Below, in pieces: positions 49,502 through 58,991 of a stretch of 64,000 bases of DNA. A model generated the notes under the pieces. The model was not told the DNA's origin. It did not search any database and saw only the letters and a program-made list of their open reading frames with translations. Position 1 is the stretch's first letter. Each line of letters starts with the position of its first letter. Made by a program: the position numbers and the translations under genes. This DNA comes from Pasteurellaceae bacterium 15-036681 (GTDB taxonomy: Bacteria > Pseudomonadota > Gammaproteobacteria > Enterobacterales > Pasteurellaceae): positions 1 through 64,000 of the forward strand of contig MQVI01000007.1 in the NCBI GenBank assembly GCA_002002485.1, read 5' to 3'.

Positions 49502-50475
49502 AGGCAATTCGTGGCATTTCTATTTTAGCGATTGTGATCGTTGCAATCGCTTTATATCAAATATATCCCTATCTCTTATTCAAGGTGATGGAATGGCAAC
49601 GTGCCTTTAACCTTGAACTTTCAGCTTCTTTAAAAGCTATTGCACAAAATAGTACCCAAGCTGGGATAAGTCTCATTATTGTGAGTTTCTTATATGGCGT
49701 GTTCCATGCGGTTGGTCCAGGGCATGGCAAATTTATTTTGACCAGTTATCTATCTCTTGAGCAAACTAAGTTGCCACAAGCAATGAAAATTACTTTGCTC
49801 TCCGCTTTGGTACAAGGTTTTGTTGCAATTGGGCTTGTAACAGTCATCGTGGTGATTTTTACCTTATCGCGTAGTTATTTTAATCTCACGTTGAAGTGGG
49901 TAGAGCGTGGTAGTTTTGTGATAATGGTGCTTTTCGGGCTTTATTGGTGTTATCAAGCATTCAAACACTTGAAAGCGAAACCAAAAAAATTTATGGTGAA
50001 GAGCATACAAGTGGTTCAACCTAAATCACCATTAATGATGCCACAACAACATGTTCACTCAGAAAACTGTGGCTGTGGGCGGCATAAGCATATGCCTTCA
50101 GCGAATGAGATGGCGACAGCCAAAGATTGGAAGACTACCGCAATGCTGATTTTTAGTATTGGGTTGCGTCCATGTTCAGGAGCAATTTTGGTCTTATTTC
50201 TTGCCTACACGTTGGATTTATATGTTTGGGGTGTTGCTTCAACCCTTGCAATGGCAATTGGCACAGGGCTAACCTTGACATTATTTGCAATGATAGTACT
50301 CTTTGCGCGCCAAAAAGCGATTAATGCAAGCCGTTGGTATTTATCATTGAACACCAGCAAGCGGTTAGTTATCGGTTTAAAATTACTGATTGGATTATTA
50401 TTGATTGGCTTCGGTGTGATGTTGTTCCATAGTAGTCTATTGGACAGCAGTACTAATTTACTGTTTAAACGTTAA
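49492..50475 (+). CDS. NicO/RcnA-family nickel/cobalt transporter
   Basis: A 327-residue inner-membrane protein. The family motif YGVFHAVGPGHGKFILTSYL lies in the second hydrophobic block, and IGLRPCSGAILVLFLAYT in a later one. A soluble loop (about residues 178-205) is rich in His and Cys (HVHSENCGCGRHKHM), apparently a metal-binding region. Whether it imports nickel or exports nickel/cobalt as E. coli RcnA does cannot be told; pairing with a DUF1007 protein favours a dedicated metal-uptake role. Confidence 0.83.
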   Translation: MQIKAIRGISILAIVIVAIALYQIYPYLLFKVMEWQRAFNLELSASLKAIAQNSTQAGISLIIVSFLYGVFHAVGPGHGKFILTSYLSLEQTKLPQAMKITLLSALVQGFVAIGLVTVIVVIFTLSRSYFNLTLKWVERGSFVIMVLFGLYWCYQAFKHLKAKPKKFMVKSIQVVQPKSPLMMPQQHVHSENCGCGRHKHMPSANEMATAKDWKTTAMLIFSIGLRPCSGAILVLFLAYTLDLYVWGVASTLAMAIGTGLTLTLFAMIVLFARQKAINASRWYLSLNTSKRLVIGLKLLIGLLLIGFGVMLFHSSLLDSSTNLLFKR

Positions 50476-50579
50476 ATTTAATTAAATTTTTTCATTTAGA
50501 TAATTAAAAAAACTTTTCAATTGTTAAAAAATCATTACAATGCCGAACTAGTTTTTTTATTTTAATAGAGGTCTAGCTA

Positions 50580-52025
50580 ATGGATATTGTTGCAATATTT
50601 GAGAGTGTTCTGAAGTGGATTGTCGATAATGTTGATGGTCCACTTTGGGATATTACGGTAATTACCCTCTTAGGGGTTGGTTTATTCTTTACAATTACCA
50701 CTGGTTTAGTTCAATTACGTCTATTACCACGTAGTATGCGTGAAATGTGGTCTGGTCGCGCAGCGGAAGGTGATTCATTAACGCCATTCCAAGCATTTGC
50801 AACAGGTCTTGCAAGCCGCGTGGGTGTGGGTAACATTGGTGGTGTGGCAACTGCAATCGCATTAGGTGGTCCTGGTGCTGTATTCTGGATGTGGATAACC
50901 GCATTTATTGGTATGAGTAGTGCATTTGCGGAATCATCTCTCGCGCAAGTATATAAGACTCGTGATCCAAATGGTATGTTCCGTGGTGGTCCTGCTTACT
51001 ATATTACCCGTGGTTTAAAAATGCCATGGCTTGCTACAGCCTTTGCGGTGACTCTAATTTTCACATTTGGTTTTGCATTTAATGCTGTTCAATCAAATTC
51101 GATTGTAGAAGCAACTCATAATGCATGGGAATGGGATGCGAATATTGTTGGTATCGTGCTTGTTGTATTAACAGCAGCGATTATCTTCGGTGGTATCAAA
51201 CGTGTGGCACAAGTCTCATCAAAAGTAGTACCAACCATGGCGCTATTCTATCTAATTATGGCGGTGATCATTTTAGGTATGAACATTGAGCGAGTGCCTG
51301 CAGTATTGAGCAATATTGTCTCAAGTGCTTTTGATTTCTCTGCAATGGCTGGAGGTATGTTCGGTGCATTATTTTCTAAAGCAATGTTAATGGGGATTAA
51401 ACGTGGTTTATTCTCTAACGAAGCAGGTATGGGTTCTGCACCAAACTCAGCAGCAACTTCAGATGCAAAACACCCAGCAAGCCAAGGTTTAATCCAGATG
51501 TTAGGTGTATTTGTGGATACGATGATTGTATGTACTTGTACAGCAATTATTATCTTACTTTCAGATAACTATGGTGGTGAATCATTACGTGGTGTTTCTT
51601 TAACACAAACTGCATTACAGTTCCACGTGGGTGAGTTCGGTCTACATTTCTTAGCATTCATTTTATTATTATTCTGCTACACCTCAATTATTGGTAACTA
51701 TGCATATGCAGAAACGAATATTCGCTATATTCGTAACAAACCGGGTTTTGTATTAGCATTCCGCTTAACAGTATTATTCTTCGTATACTTTGGTGCGGTA
51801 CGTGATGGCGGTATTGTTTGGGCATTTGCGGATACGGTAATGGCATCAATGGCGATGATCAACCTAGTAGCAATCGTGATTCTTGCACCAATTGTATGGG
51901 TTGTATTAAGAGATTACTTAAAACAAATAAAAGCAGGTGTTGAACAACCAATTTTTAAAATTGAAGAGCATCCAGAATTAATTAAACGTGGTGTTGACCC
52001 ATTAATTTGGAAATCAAAAGAGTAA
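50580..52025 (+). CDS. Sodium:alanine/glycine symporter, AGCS family
   Basis: A 481-residue sodium-coupled amino-acid carrier with about eleven helices. Signatures: GVGLFFTITTGLVQLR, the RVGVGNIGGVATAIALGGPG core, RGGPAYYITRG and GMGSAPNSAATS. ATAGAGGT precedes the ATG. I looked for a glycine riboswitch in the 104-bp upstream gap and did not see its GGAGAG-type core. An uptake-signal dyad terminates the gene. Confidence 0.92.
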   Translation: MDIVAIFESVLKWIVDNVDGPLWDITVITLLGVGLFFTITTGLVQLRLLPRSMREMWSGRAAEGDSLTPFQAFATGLASRVGVGNIGGVATAIALGGPGAVFWMWITAFIGMSSAFAESSLAQVYKTRDPNGMFRGGPAYYITRGLKMPWLATAFAVTLIFTFGFAFNAVQSNSIVEATHNAWEWDANIVGIVLVVLTAAIIFGGIKRVAQVSSKVVPTMALFYLIMAVIILGMNIERVPAVLSNIVSSAFDFSAMAGGMFGALFSKAMLMGIKRGLFSNEAGMGSAPNSAATSDAKHPASQGLIQMLGVFVDTMIVCTCTAIIILLSDNYGGESLRGVSLTQTALQFHVGEFGLHFLAFILLLFCYTSIIGNYAYAETNIRYIRNKPGFVLAFRLTVLFFVYFGAVRDGGIVWAFADTVMASMAMINLVAIVILAPIVWVVLRDYLKQIKAGVEQPIFKIEEHPELIKRGVDPLIWKSKE

Positions 52026-52043
52026 TTTCATTCCTCGATTTAG

Positions 52044-52108
52044 ACAAGCGGTGGTTTTCCGAGATAAATTTGCAAAAATTTAAGCGGAAACCACCGCTTT
52101 CTTTTTCA
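52044..52108. terminator. Uptake-signal dyad terminating the AGCS gene
   Basis: ACAAGCGGTGGTTTTCCG on the left and CGGAAACCACCGCTT (52085-52099) on the right form a stem of about 15 bp around a loop containing TTTGCAAA; CTTTTTC follows. It combines an exact uptake-signal core and a terminator. Confidence 0.8.
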
Positions 52109-52132
52109 TTTTTAGTTAAATTCAGGTACAAT
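52103..52132 (+). promoter_or_regulatory. Candidate promoter upstream of lepA
   Basis: TTTTCA (52103-52108), 18-bp spacer, TACAAT (52127-52132), directly after the dyad terminator and about 150 bp before lepA. A second TATAAT at 52208-52213 lacks a convincing -35. Confidence 0.4.
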
Positions 52133-52280
52133 CCGTCGATTAAATTTTTAATAGCTAGATTTAAATATAAATTGATATACAAGGGCAAAATATGCACTTT
52201 TTATGGATATAATATATTTGTGTGTGGCTATGATTTATTAACTTAGATTAACAATAACAAACAGGACATTTACTGCCCTT

Positions 52281-54080
52281 ATGAAAATGCAGAATATTCG
52301 TAACTTTTCTATTATCGCGCACATTGACCACGGTAAATCAACACTTTCAGACCGTTTAATCCAAACTTGTGGCGGTTTATCTGATCGTGAAATGGAAGCG
52401 CAAGTTTTAGACTCAATGGATCTTGAGCGTGAGCGTGGTATCACAATCAAAGCGCAAAGTGTGACCTTAAACTATAAAGCACAAGACGGCGAAACGTACC
52501 AATTAAACTTTATTGACACCCCTGGACACGTAGACTTTTCTTATGAAGTATCGCGTTCATTAGCTGCGTGTGAAGGGGCGTTATTGGTGGTTGATGCTGG
52601 TCAAGGCGTGGAAGCGCAGACTCTTGCAAACTGCTATACCGCAATTGAAATGGATCTAGAGGTAGTACCGATTTTAAATAAAATCGACTTACCAGCGGCT
52701 GAACCTGAACGTGTAGCTGAAGAGATCGAAGACATTGTTGGTATTGATGCAATGGAAGCAGTGCGTTGTTCTGCGAAAACAGGTTTAGGTGTCGATCTTG
52801 TATTAGAAGAGATCGTGGCTAAAATCCCTGCGCCAGAAGGTGATCCTGATGCGCCATTACAAGCATTAATTATCGACTCGTGGTTTGATAACTACTTAGG
52901 TGTTGTGTCATTAGTGCGTGTGAAAAATGGTTCGATCAAAAAAGGCGATAAGATCAAAGTGATGAGCACCGGTCAATCATACAACGTTGACCGTTTAGGT
53001 ATTTTCACACCAAAACAAGTCGATACCACTGAATTAAAAACTGGTGAGGTAGGCTGGGTTGTTTGTGCGATTAAAGATATTTTAGGCGCACCAGTAGGTG
53101 ATACTTTAACAACGCATAATCATTCTGCAGAAAAAGCATTACCAGGTTTTAAAAAGGTTAAACCACAAGTTTATGCAGGTTTATTCCCAATTAGTTCGGA
53201 TGACTATGAAGCGTTCCGTGACGCATTAGGTAAGTTAAGTTTAAATGATGCATCATTATTCTATGAACCAGAAAACTCAACAGCGCTAGGATTTGGCTTC
53301 CGTTGTGGTTTCTTAGGTTTATTGCACATGGAGATTATTCAAGAGCGTTTAGAGCGTGAATATGATCTTGATTTAATCACCACAGCACCAACGGTAGTTT
53401 ACGAAGTAGTTCAAACTAACGGTGAAACGATTTATGTGGATAGCCCATCTAAGTTACCACCGCTTAGCAACATTTCAGAAATTCGTGAACCAATTGCTGA
53501 ATGTAATATGCTTGTGCCACAAGAGTATTTAGGCAACGTAATTACGCTATGTGTGGAAAAACGTGGTGTTCAAACGAATATGGTGTATCACGGTAACCAA
53601 ATTGCGTTAACTTACGAAATCCCAATGGGTGAAGTGGTTTTAGACTTCTTCGACCGTTTAAAATCAACGTCTCGCGGTTATGCGTCGTTAGACTATGGTT
53701 TCAAACGTTTCCAAACGGCAGATATGGTGCGCGTGGATATTATGATCAATGGCGATCGTGTTGATGCATTAGCATTAATTGTACACAAAGATAATGCACC
53801 TTACCGTGGTCGTGAATTAGTGGAAAAAATGAAAGAGTTAATCCCACGTCAGCAATTTGATATCGCAATTCAAGCGGCAATTGGTAACCACATTATCGCA
53901 CGTTCGACAGTTAAACAGTTACGTAAGAACGTATTAGCGAAATGTTATGGTGGTGACGTAAGCCGTAAGAAAAAACTTCTACAAAAACAAAAAGAGGGTA
54001 AAAAACGTATGAAATCTCTTGGTAACGTAGAAGTGCCACAAGAAGCATTCTTAGCAATTCTTCATGTAGGTAAGGATTAA
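52281..54080 (+). CDS. lepA: Elongation factor 4 (LepA)
   Basis: Ribosome-associated GTPase (599 residues). G1 in [14 protein letters not shown]2 in [11 protein letters not shown]3 in DTPGHVDF, G4 in NKIDLP, and the LepA-specific C terminus with [17 protein letters not shown]. It aligns by eye with E. coli LepA nearly end to end. The ATG at 52281 gives two extra residues over the ATG at 52287. It is upstream of lepB as in other gammaproteobacteria. Confidence 0.97.
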   Translation: MKMQNIRNFSIIAHIDHGKSTLSDRLIQTCGGLSDREMEAQVLDSMDLERERGITIKAQSVTLNYKAQDGETYQLNFIDTPGHVDFSYEVSRSLAACEGALLVVDAGQGVEAQTLANCYTAIEMDLEVVPILNKIDLPAAEPERVAEEIEDIVGIDAMEAVRCSAKTGLGVDLVLEEIVAKIPAPEGDPDAPLQALIIDSWFDNYLGVVSLVRVKNGSIKKGDKIKVMSTGQSYNVDRLGIFTPKQVDTTELKTGEVGWVVCAIKDILGAPVGDTLTTHNHSAEKALPGFKKVKPQVYAGLFPISSDDYEAFRDALGKLSLNDASLFYEPENSTALGFGFRCGFLGLLHMEIIQERLEREYDLDLITTAPTVVYEVVQTNGETIYVDSPSKLPPLSNISEIREPIAECNMLVPQEYLGNVITLCVEKRGVQTNMVYHGNQIALTYEIPMGEVVLDFFDRLKSTSRGYASLDYGFKRFQTADMVRVDIMINGDRVDALALIVHKDNAPYRGRELVEKMKELIPRQQFDIAIQAAIGNHIIARSTVKQLRKNVLAKCYGGDVSRKKKLLQKQKEGKKRMKSLGNVEVPQEAFLAILHVGKD

Positions 54081-54092
54081 TTTATTTGATTT

Positions 54093-54118
54093 TGTAGGAT
54101 GGGCATCCTTGCCCATCA
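54093..54118 (+). repeat. GATGGGCA intergenic repeat, copy B
   Basis: TGTAGGATGGGCATCCTTGC then CCATCA; an inverted repeat between lepA and lepB, the same element as copy A at 33411-33437 with one substitution. Confidence 0.7.
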
Positions 54119-54170
54119 ATTAATATCTATATTTTGCGGTATATCTCGTAGAAGAAAACAAGGAGAAAAA

Positions 54171-55130
54171 ATGGGTAACTTATTACTCATCATTTTTATT
54201 GGTGCGTTATATGGTATTTGGAAAGTATTGGATTCAATGCAACTGCCAAATACAATTTCAATTATTCTTGTTGGATTAGTTGTAATTTGTGGGGCTTTTG
54301 CCGCTTTTTATACCTTTAGTGCAAATCCACGCCGTAAAGCAAAAATTGAACGCGAACAAAAACGTTTAGGCAGAGAATTAACTGAAGATGAATTAAAAGA
54401 GATTCAGCCTCGCTCAGCATTAGGTGAATTTTTAGCATCATTATTCGGAGTGCTTTTCTTTGTAACCGTATTACGTTCATTTATTTTTGAGCCATTCCAA
54501 ATCCCAAGCGGTTCTATGGAACCCACTTTACGTATTGGCGATTTCTTAGTGGTGAATAAATACGGCTATGGTATTAAAGATCCTATCTGGCAGAATACCT
54601 TGGTGGAGGTGGGGCATCCTGAGCGTGGTGATATTGTGGTTTTTAAAGCGCCACAACAACCTCATATTGATTACATCAAACGCGTTGTGGGCGTGGGGGG
54701 GGATAAAATCAAATATGATTTCCGTACACAAGAATTGACGGTTACCCATGCAGATGGCAAAGAAATGGTATATAAATACGAAGGGGCTAAACCAAATCCA
54801 GAGTATTTCTATCATGGCGAGATGCAAGTTGAGCGTACAGAAATTGGTGATGTTACTCACCAGATTTTGAACAATCCACAGCCATTTAACTATGAACCTT
54901 ATTTCTTTAAACAAGAGGGTATGCCTGCAGGGGAATGGGTTGTACCACAAGGTCATTATTTTATGATGGGTGATAATCGTGATAATAGTGAAGATAGCCG
55001 TTTCTGGGGATTTGTGCCTGAACAAAACCTTGTCGGTAAAGCAACTTTTATCTGGTTAAGCCTTGATAAAAAAGCAAACGAATTCCCAAGTGGATTACGT
55101 TTTGAGAGAATGTTTACAACGATTAAATAA
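54171..55130 (+). CDS. lepB: Signal peptidase I (leader peptidase)
   Basis: Inner-membrane serine protease (319 residues) removing Sec/Tat signal peptides. Two N-terminal helices (about 3-20 and 27-45), a second anchor near 85-105, catalytic Ser in IPSGSMEPTLRIGDF, catalytic Lys in DYIKRVVGVGGDK, and MGDNRDNSEDSRFWGFVP. ATG at 54171 behind ACAAGGAG; an in-frame start at 54099 inside the repeat region is rejected. A G8 tract (54695-54702) encodes part of VGVGGDK. Confidence 0.95.
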   Translation: MGNLLLIIFIGALYGIWKVLDSMQLPNTISIILVGLVVICGAFAAFYTFSANPRRKAKIEREQKRLGRELTEDELKEIQPRSALGEFLASLFGVLFFVTVLRSFIFEPFQIPSGSMEPTLRIGDFLVVNKYGYGIKDPIWQNTLVEVGHPERGDIVVFKAPQQPHIDYIKRVVGVGGDKIKYDFRTQELTVTHADGKEMVYKYEGAKPNPEYFYHGEMQVERTEIGDVTHQILNNPQPFNYEPYFFKQEGMPAGEWVVPQGHYFMMGDNRDNSEDSRFWGFVPEQNLVGKATFIWLSLDKKANEFPSGLRFERMFTTIK

Positions 55131-55133
55131 CCA

Positions 55134-55159
55134 TAATGGCGCGCGTACGCGCGCCATTA
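55134..55159. promoter_or_regulatory. 26-bp perfect palindrome before rnc
   Basis: TAATGGCGCGCGT and its exact inverse ACGCGCGCCATTA, followed by AATTTTATAATTTTAT. It fills the 42-bp gap between lepB and rnc. In RNA it forms a very stable GC hairpin; it may be a terminator or an element processed by RNase III, whose gene starts 14 bp later. Confidence 0.7.
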
Positions 55160-55172
55160 ATTTTATAATTTT

Positions 55173-55844
55173 ATGCAACTAGAACGATTACAGAAAAAAT
55201 TAGGTTACCAATTTGCTAACCTCGATTACCTCAAACAAGCACTGACACATCGCAGTGCAGCTTCAACTAATAACGAACGTTTAGAATTTCTTGGTGATTC
55301 AATTCTTAACTTTGCGATTGGTAAAGCATTATACGAAAAATTCCCAAAAGCAAATGAAGGGGAGTTAAGCCGTATGCGTGCAGCTTTGGTTAAAGAACAA
55401 ACTTTAGCGATTGTGGCGCGTCAGTTTGAATTAGGTGAATACCTAAAATTGGGGCCTGGAGAAATGAAAAGTGGTGGTCATCGCCGCGATTCTATTTTAT
55501 CTGACTGTGTAGAAGCAATTATTGCAGCGATCTATCTCGATCATGGAATGGATAAAGCAATGGAGATGATTTATCAGTGGTATCAACATCTTCTTGCAGA
55601 AATGAAACCTGGTGAAGCACAAAAAGATCCTAAGACACGTCTACAAGAATTTTTACAAAGCCGAAAATTGAAACTACCGAACTATGAAGTCGTGGATATT
55701 AAAGGCGAAGCTCATAATCAGACCTTCAAGGTAAGTTGCCAAGTTGAAAAACTTGATGAAGTGATTATTGGTGTGGGAACAAGCCGCCGCAAGGCAGAGC
55801 AAGATGCGGCAGAACAGGTTATTCAAAAATTGAATATTAAGTAG
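55173..55844 (+). CDS. rnc: Ribonuclease III
   Basis: Double-strand-specific RNase (223 residues) for rRNA processing. Signature [18 protein letters not shown] with catalytic Glu/Asp, [16 protein letters not shown] with the second acidic pair, and a C-terminal dsRNA-binding domain (about 155-223) with [12 protein letters not shown] and [14 protein letters not shown]. Part of lepB-rnc-era-recO. Ribosome-site sequence is weak, with the start preceded by the palindrome. Confidence 0.96.
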   Translation: MQLERLQKKLGYQFANLDYLKQALTHRSAASTNNERLEFLGDSILNFAIGKALYEKFPKANEGELSRMRAALVKEQTLAIVARQFELGEYLKLGPGEMKSGGHRRDSILSDCVEAIIAAIYLDHGMDKAMEMIYQWYQHLLAEMKPGEAQKDPKTRLQEFLQSRKLKLPNYEVVDIKGEAHNQTFKVSCQVEKLDEVIIGVGTSRRKAEQDAAEQVIQKLNIK

Positions 55845-55849
55845 TGAAA

Positions 55850-55980
55850 CTCTCCCCCGTTTATGGGGGAGAGACAGATTTGAGCAAAACAATGTTTTTG
55901 CGAAAATCAGAGAGAGGGAAAAATAGTTTTATCCCCTCTCCCTCCGAAAGCCAGAAGGCTTTCTCCTCCCTCTCCCGTAA
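55850..55980. repeat. Compound inverted-repeat insert between rnc and era
   Basis: CTCTCCCCC (55850-55858) / GGGGGAGAG (55865-55873), then an AGAGAGAGGG ... CCCTCTCCCT pair and GAAAGCC/GGCTTTC. Related CTCTCCC sequence occurs at 13978-14003. In E. coli rnc and era overlap, so this is extra sequence. It happens to be open in the era frame, which yields a false 56-residue N-terminal extension. Confidence 0.65.
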
Positions 55981-56011
55981 GCGAGCGAGGGTAATTAATG
56001 AGAACAAACAA

Positions 56012-56914
56012 ATGACAAATCAAAAAGAATATTGTGGCTTTATTGCCATTGTTGGTCGCCCAAATGTAGGTAAATCAACACTATTAAATAAAATTTTAGG
56101 CCAAAAAATTTCAATTACATCACGTAAAGCACAAACCACACGTCACCGTATTTTAGGCATTAAAACTGAAGGTGCACACCAAATGATCTATGTGGATACT
56201 CCGGGGTTACACATTGAAGAAAAGCGTGCTATTAACCGTTTAATGAACCGTGCTGCAAGTAGTGCAATTGGTGATGTGGATATGGTTATCTTCGTTGTTG
56301 AAGGCACGAAATGGAATGATGACGATGAAATGGTGTTAAATAAATTACGTGGTATTAAAGCCCCTGTAGTGTTGGCGATAAACAAAATTGATAACATCAA
56401 AGAGAAAGAAGAGCTTCTTCCACACATTACTGCATTAAGTGAAAAATTCCCATTCAAAGAGATTATTCCGATCTCTGGTCAGCGTGGTAAAAATGTTCAT
56501 ATCTTAGAAAAATTTGTGCGTGAATCGATTAAAGAAGGTACTCATCACTATCCAGAAGAATATGTGACAGACCGTTCGCAGCGTTTTATGGCATCGGAAA
56601 TTATCCGTGAAAAATTAATGCGTTTTATGGGTGAGGAGTTACCTTATTCTGTAACCGTAGAAATTGAGCAGTTCAAAATGAATGAGCGTGGTACTTACGA
56701 GATCAATGGTTTGATTTTAGTTGAACGCGATGGCCAGAAAAAAATGGTGATCGGTAATAAAGGTCAGAAGATCAAAGTGATTGGTACCGAAGCTCGTATG
56801 GATATGGAACGCCTGTTTGACAATAAAGTTCACCTTGAATTATGGGTGAAAGTAAAAGCTGGTTGGGCGGATGATGAACGAGCATTACGCAGTTTAGGTT
56901 ATATCGACGAATAG
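56012..56914 (+). CDS. era: GTPase Era
   Basis: Ribosome-assembly GTPase (300 residues; E. coli 301) that binds 16S rRNA. G1 in [15 protein letters not shown], switch [18 protein letters not shown]3 in YVDTPGL, G4 in AINKID, and a KH domain with [13 protein letters not shown] near the C terminus. The ATG at 56012 reproduces the E. coli N terminus. A five-codon mini-ORF (55998-56015, MRTNK) behind GAGGG ends in a TGA overlapping this ATG, a likely coupling device. recO abuts its stop. Confidence 0.96.
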   Translation: MTNQKEYCGFIAIVGRPNVGKSTLLNKILGQKISITSRKAQTTRHRILGIKTEGAHQMIYVDTPGLHIEEKRAINRLMNRAASSAIGDVDMVIFVVEGTKWNDDDEMVLNKLRGIKAPVVLAINKIDNIKEKEELLPHITALSEKFPFKEIIPISGQRGKNVHILEKFVRESIKEGTHHYPEEYVTDRSQRFMASEIIREKLMRFMGEELPYSVTVEIEQFKMNERGTYEINGLILVERDGQKKMVIGNKGQKIKVIGTEARMDMERLFDNKVHLELWVKVKAGWADDERALRSLGYIDE

Positions 56915-57634
56915 ATGCTCACCGAGTTAGAACGTGGCTTTGTGCTACACCGCCGAGATTATAGTGAAACCAGTTCGCTTGTGGATTTCTTCACAGAACA
57001 CCATGGGCGAATTACCTTGCTTGCAAAAGGTGCTCGCCGTCCACGTTCTCCTTTCAAGGCAGTATTACAACCTTTTACACCTTTGCTTCTTCGTTGGAGC
57101 GGCAAAGGTGATCTCAAAACCCTTACTAAAGCAGAATCAGCCTCTATCACCTTACCTATGACAACTTATGCGTTATATAGTGGCTTTTATGTTAATGAAG
57201 TTTTGGTAAGAGTTTTGGAAAATCACACCGCTTATCCTGAACTATTTCAACAATATTTGCAGTGTATCACGCGTTTGGCGACCCAGCCAGAGAGTCTTGA
57301 ACCAACATTGCGCACTTTTGAGTTTCAAACTTTGCAAGCGCTTGGATATGGGGTGAACTTTACCAATTGTGCTGCAACAGGCCTACCTATTGATGAGAAT
57401 ATGAGCTATCTATTTCGTGAAAACGAGGGATTTATTGCTTCGTTATTACAAAATAATAATAGCTATTTGGGAAAAGACTTATTAGCCTTTGCAAATTTAG
57501 ATTTTTCAGAAAAGAGCACGCAGCAGGCAGCTAAACGTTTTATAAGGATGGCGCTAAAACCTTATTTGGGCAGCGCGCCTTTAAAAAGTAGAGAGCTATT
57601 TCAGTCTATTCTGCCAAATAGGTTAAAAGCGTAG
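56915..57634 (+). CDS. recO: DNA repair protein RecO
   Basis: Recombination mediator (239 residues) that loads RecA with RecF/RecR. N-terminal OB fold: [25 protein letters not shown] and [23 protein letters not shown], typical of RecO, followed by a helical domain ([15 protein letters not shown]). The ATG directly follows the era stop with no gap. No pdxJ follows, unlike E. coli. Confidence 0.94.
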   Translation: MLTELERGFVLHRRDYSETSSLVDFFTEHHGRITLLAKGARRPRSPFKAVLQPFTPLLLRWSGKGDLKTLTKAESASITLPMTTYALYSGFYVNEVLVRVLENHTAYPELFQQYLQCITRLATQPESLEPTLRTFEFQTLQALGYGVNFTNCAATGLPIDENMSYLFRENEGFIASLLQNNNSYLGKDLLAFANLDFSEKSTQQAAKRFIRMALKPYLGSAPLKSRELFQSILPNRLKA

Positions 57635-57689
57635 CTCTAACTACTGTAGATATTGTTTTTATGCTGGTGTGAGTACCTCGTTCATACCA

Positions 57690-58763
57690 TTACTTAGAAA
57701 GACCTTTTTTAATTTTATCTTCGAAGAAATCATAGTCCACTAAGAATGCATCATGGCCAAAGATAGAATTAAATTCGTGGTAATCGACTTCAATACCGGC
57801 AGCTTCTAAACGCTGTTTACTTTTCAGTACGTCAATTTGTTTAAACAACTGATCGCTTGTTACAGCAACAAGCATATAGTTGGCTTTGATCCGTCTTAAT
57901 GCCTCTTGCTCATCAGCAAATTGTAGAGCAGGATCATAGAGGTCAAGTGCGCGTAATAGACGCAAATAGCTATTTGCATCAAAGCGTCCCAGAAATTTGG
58001 TACCTTGATAACTAAGATAGGATTCAACTTGAAAGTGATCGCCCCAAATACTTGTAGTATTCTTTTTTTCTCTTCCAAAGGCTTTTTCTAATTGTAAATC
58101 GGTACGATAAGTGAGCATACCAAGCATACGAGCAATTTTGAGTCCATTTTCAGGTAGCTCTCCATCATAGTAATCGCCATTGTTGAAATAGGGATCGTTA
58201 ATAATTGCTTGACGCATCACATGGTTAAACCCAATAGCTTCAGCACTGAAAGTGAGTGAAGAACAGAGGTTTACCACATTGCGCACCATATCTGGATAGT
58301 CAATAGCCCATTGGGTTGCTTGCATACCACCAAAAGAACCTCCAACGACAGCTTGAAGCTGGGCAATACCTAAATGATCAAGTAGCGCTTTTTGTACTTT
58401 AACCATATCTTGCACAGTAACGATCGGGAATTGACTTCCATAGGGTTTATTAGTCTTGGGATTGATTGACGCAGGGCCAGTTGTACCTTTACAACCGCCC
58501 AATACATTAGAGCAAATAAAGAAGTATTTGTCGGTGTCAAAAGCTAATCCCTTTCCAATAAAATCTTGCCACCAACCTTTATCCGCAGGGGGAGCATAAT
58601 AGGGTTCTGCGTCACCTGTTAACGCGTGGCAAAGCAGTATGGCATTGCTTTTATCTGCGTTAAGCGTACCGTAGGTTTGGTAAGCGACCTGAATAGGCGA
58701 TAAAGTGCCACCTAAAGCTAACTGCAAAGGCTCATTTTCAAAAAGAGTTATATATTGTGCCAT
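57690..58763 (-). CDS. metX: Homoserine O-acetyltransferase
   Basis: Alpha/beta-hydrolase (357 residues) that activates homoserine with acetyl-CoA for methionine synthesis. Nucleophile Ser in [15 protein letters not shown], oxyanion-side [10 protein letters not shown], catalytic Asp in AVTSDQLF and His in [11 protein letters not shown]. Lengths and motifs fit MetX rather than MetA (HTS). Four tandem met boxes lie about 114 bp upstream, so MetJ repression is likely. Confidence 0.94.
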   Translation of the reverse strand: MAQYITLFENEPLQLALGGTLSPIQVAYQTYGTLNADKSNAILLCHALTGDAEPYYAPPADKGWWQDFIGKGLAFDTDKYFFICSNVLGGCKGTTGPASINPKTNKPYGSQFPIVTVQDMVKVQKALLDHLGIAQLQAVVGGSFGGMQATQWAIDYPDMVRNVVNLCSSLTFSAEAIGFNHVMRQAIINDPYFNNGDYYDGELPENGLKIARMLGMLTYRTDLQLEKAFGREKKNTTSIWGDHFQVESYLSYQGTKFLGRFDANSYLRLLRALDLYDPALQFADEQEALRRIKANYMLVAVTSDQLFKQIDVLKSKQRLEAAGIEVDYHEFNSIFGHDAFLVDYDFFEDKIKKGLSK

Positions 58764-58802
58764 TGTCTTCCTTATTTGATTTGCAAAAAATTGGGCAAAT
58801 CA

Positions 58803-58811
58803 GACCGCTTG
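58803..58811 (-). other. Apl-type uptake signal upstream of metX
   Basis: ACCGCTTGT on the plus strand (ACAAGCGGT on the minus strand), followed on the minus strand by an AT-rich stretch with TTTGCCCAATTTTTTGCAAA; it lies between the met boxes and metX. Confidence 0.7.
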
Positions 58812-58876
58812 TAAATTTAAGATTTGAATAATTTGGAATAAGTTTACGAAAGCAAAATATTTTGTCAAGAAATTTT

Positions 58877-58908
58877 AGCCATCTAAACGTCTAGATTTTT
58901 AAACGTCC
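58877..58908. promoter_or_regulatory. Four tandem met boxes (MetJ operator)
   Basis: In-phase 8-mers AGCCATCT, AAACGTCT, AGATTTTT and AAACGTCC match the MetJ consensus AGACGTCT at 6, 7, 5 and 6 of 8 positions. The array lies between divergent metX and the EamA gene at 58992, about 110 and 80 bp away, so it could control both. Confidence 0.75.
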
Positions 58909-58991
58909 AAAATAACAACACTGGTGACTTGCAATTTTGCTGATCTTAGCTATCCTTGATACCTTTCTTTCTAACTTAATGATTAACCTAT

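Noticed and set aside
50476-50579. Glycine riboswitch before the AGCS symporter
   Set aside because: The gap is short and AT-rich, and no GGAGAG-type aptamer core is present.
54099-54170. Upstream in-frame start for lepB
   Set aside because: It lies in the GATGGGCA repeat; AAGGAG precedes the ATG at 54171.
55844-56011. 56-codon N-terminal extension of Era
   Set aside because: It encodes intergenic repeats; the E. coli-like N terminus begins at 56012.
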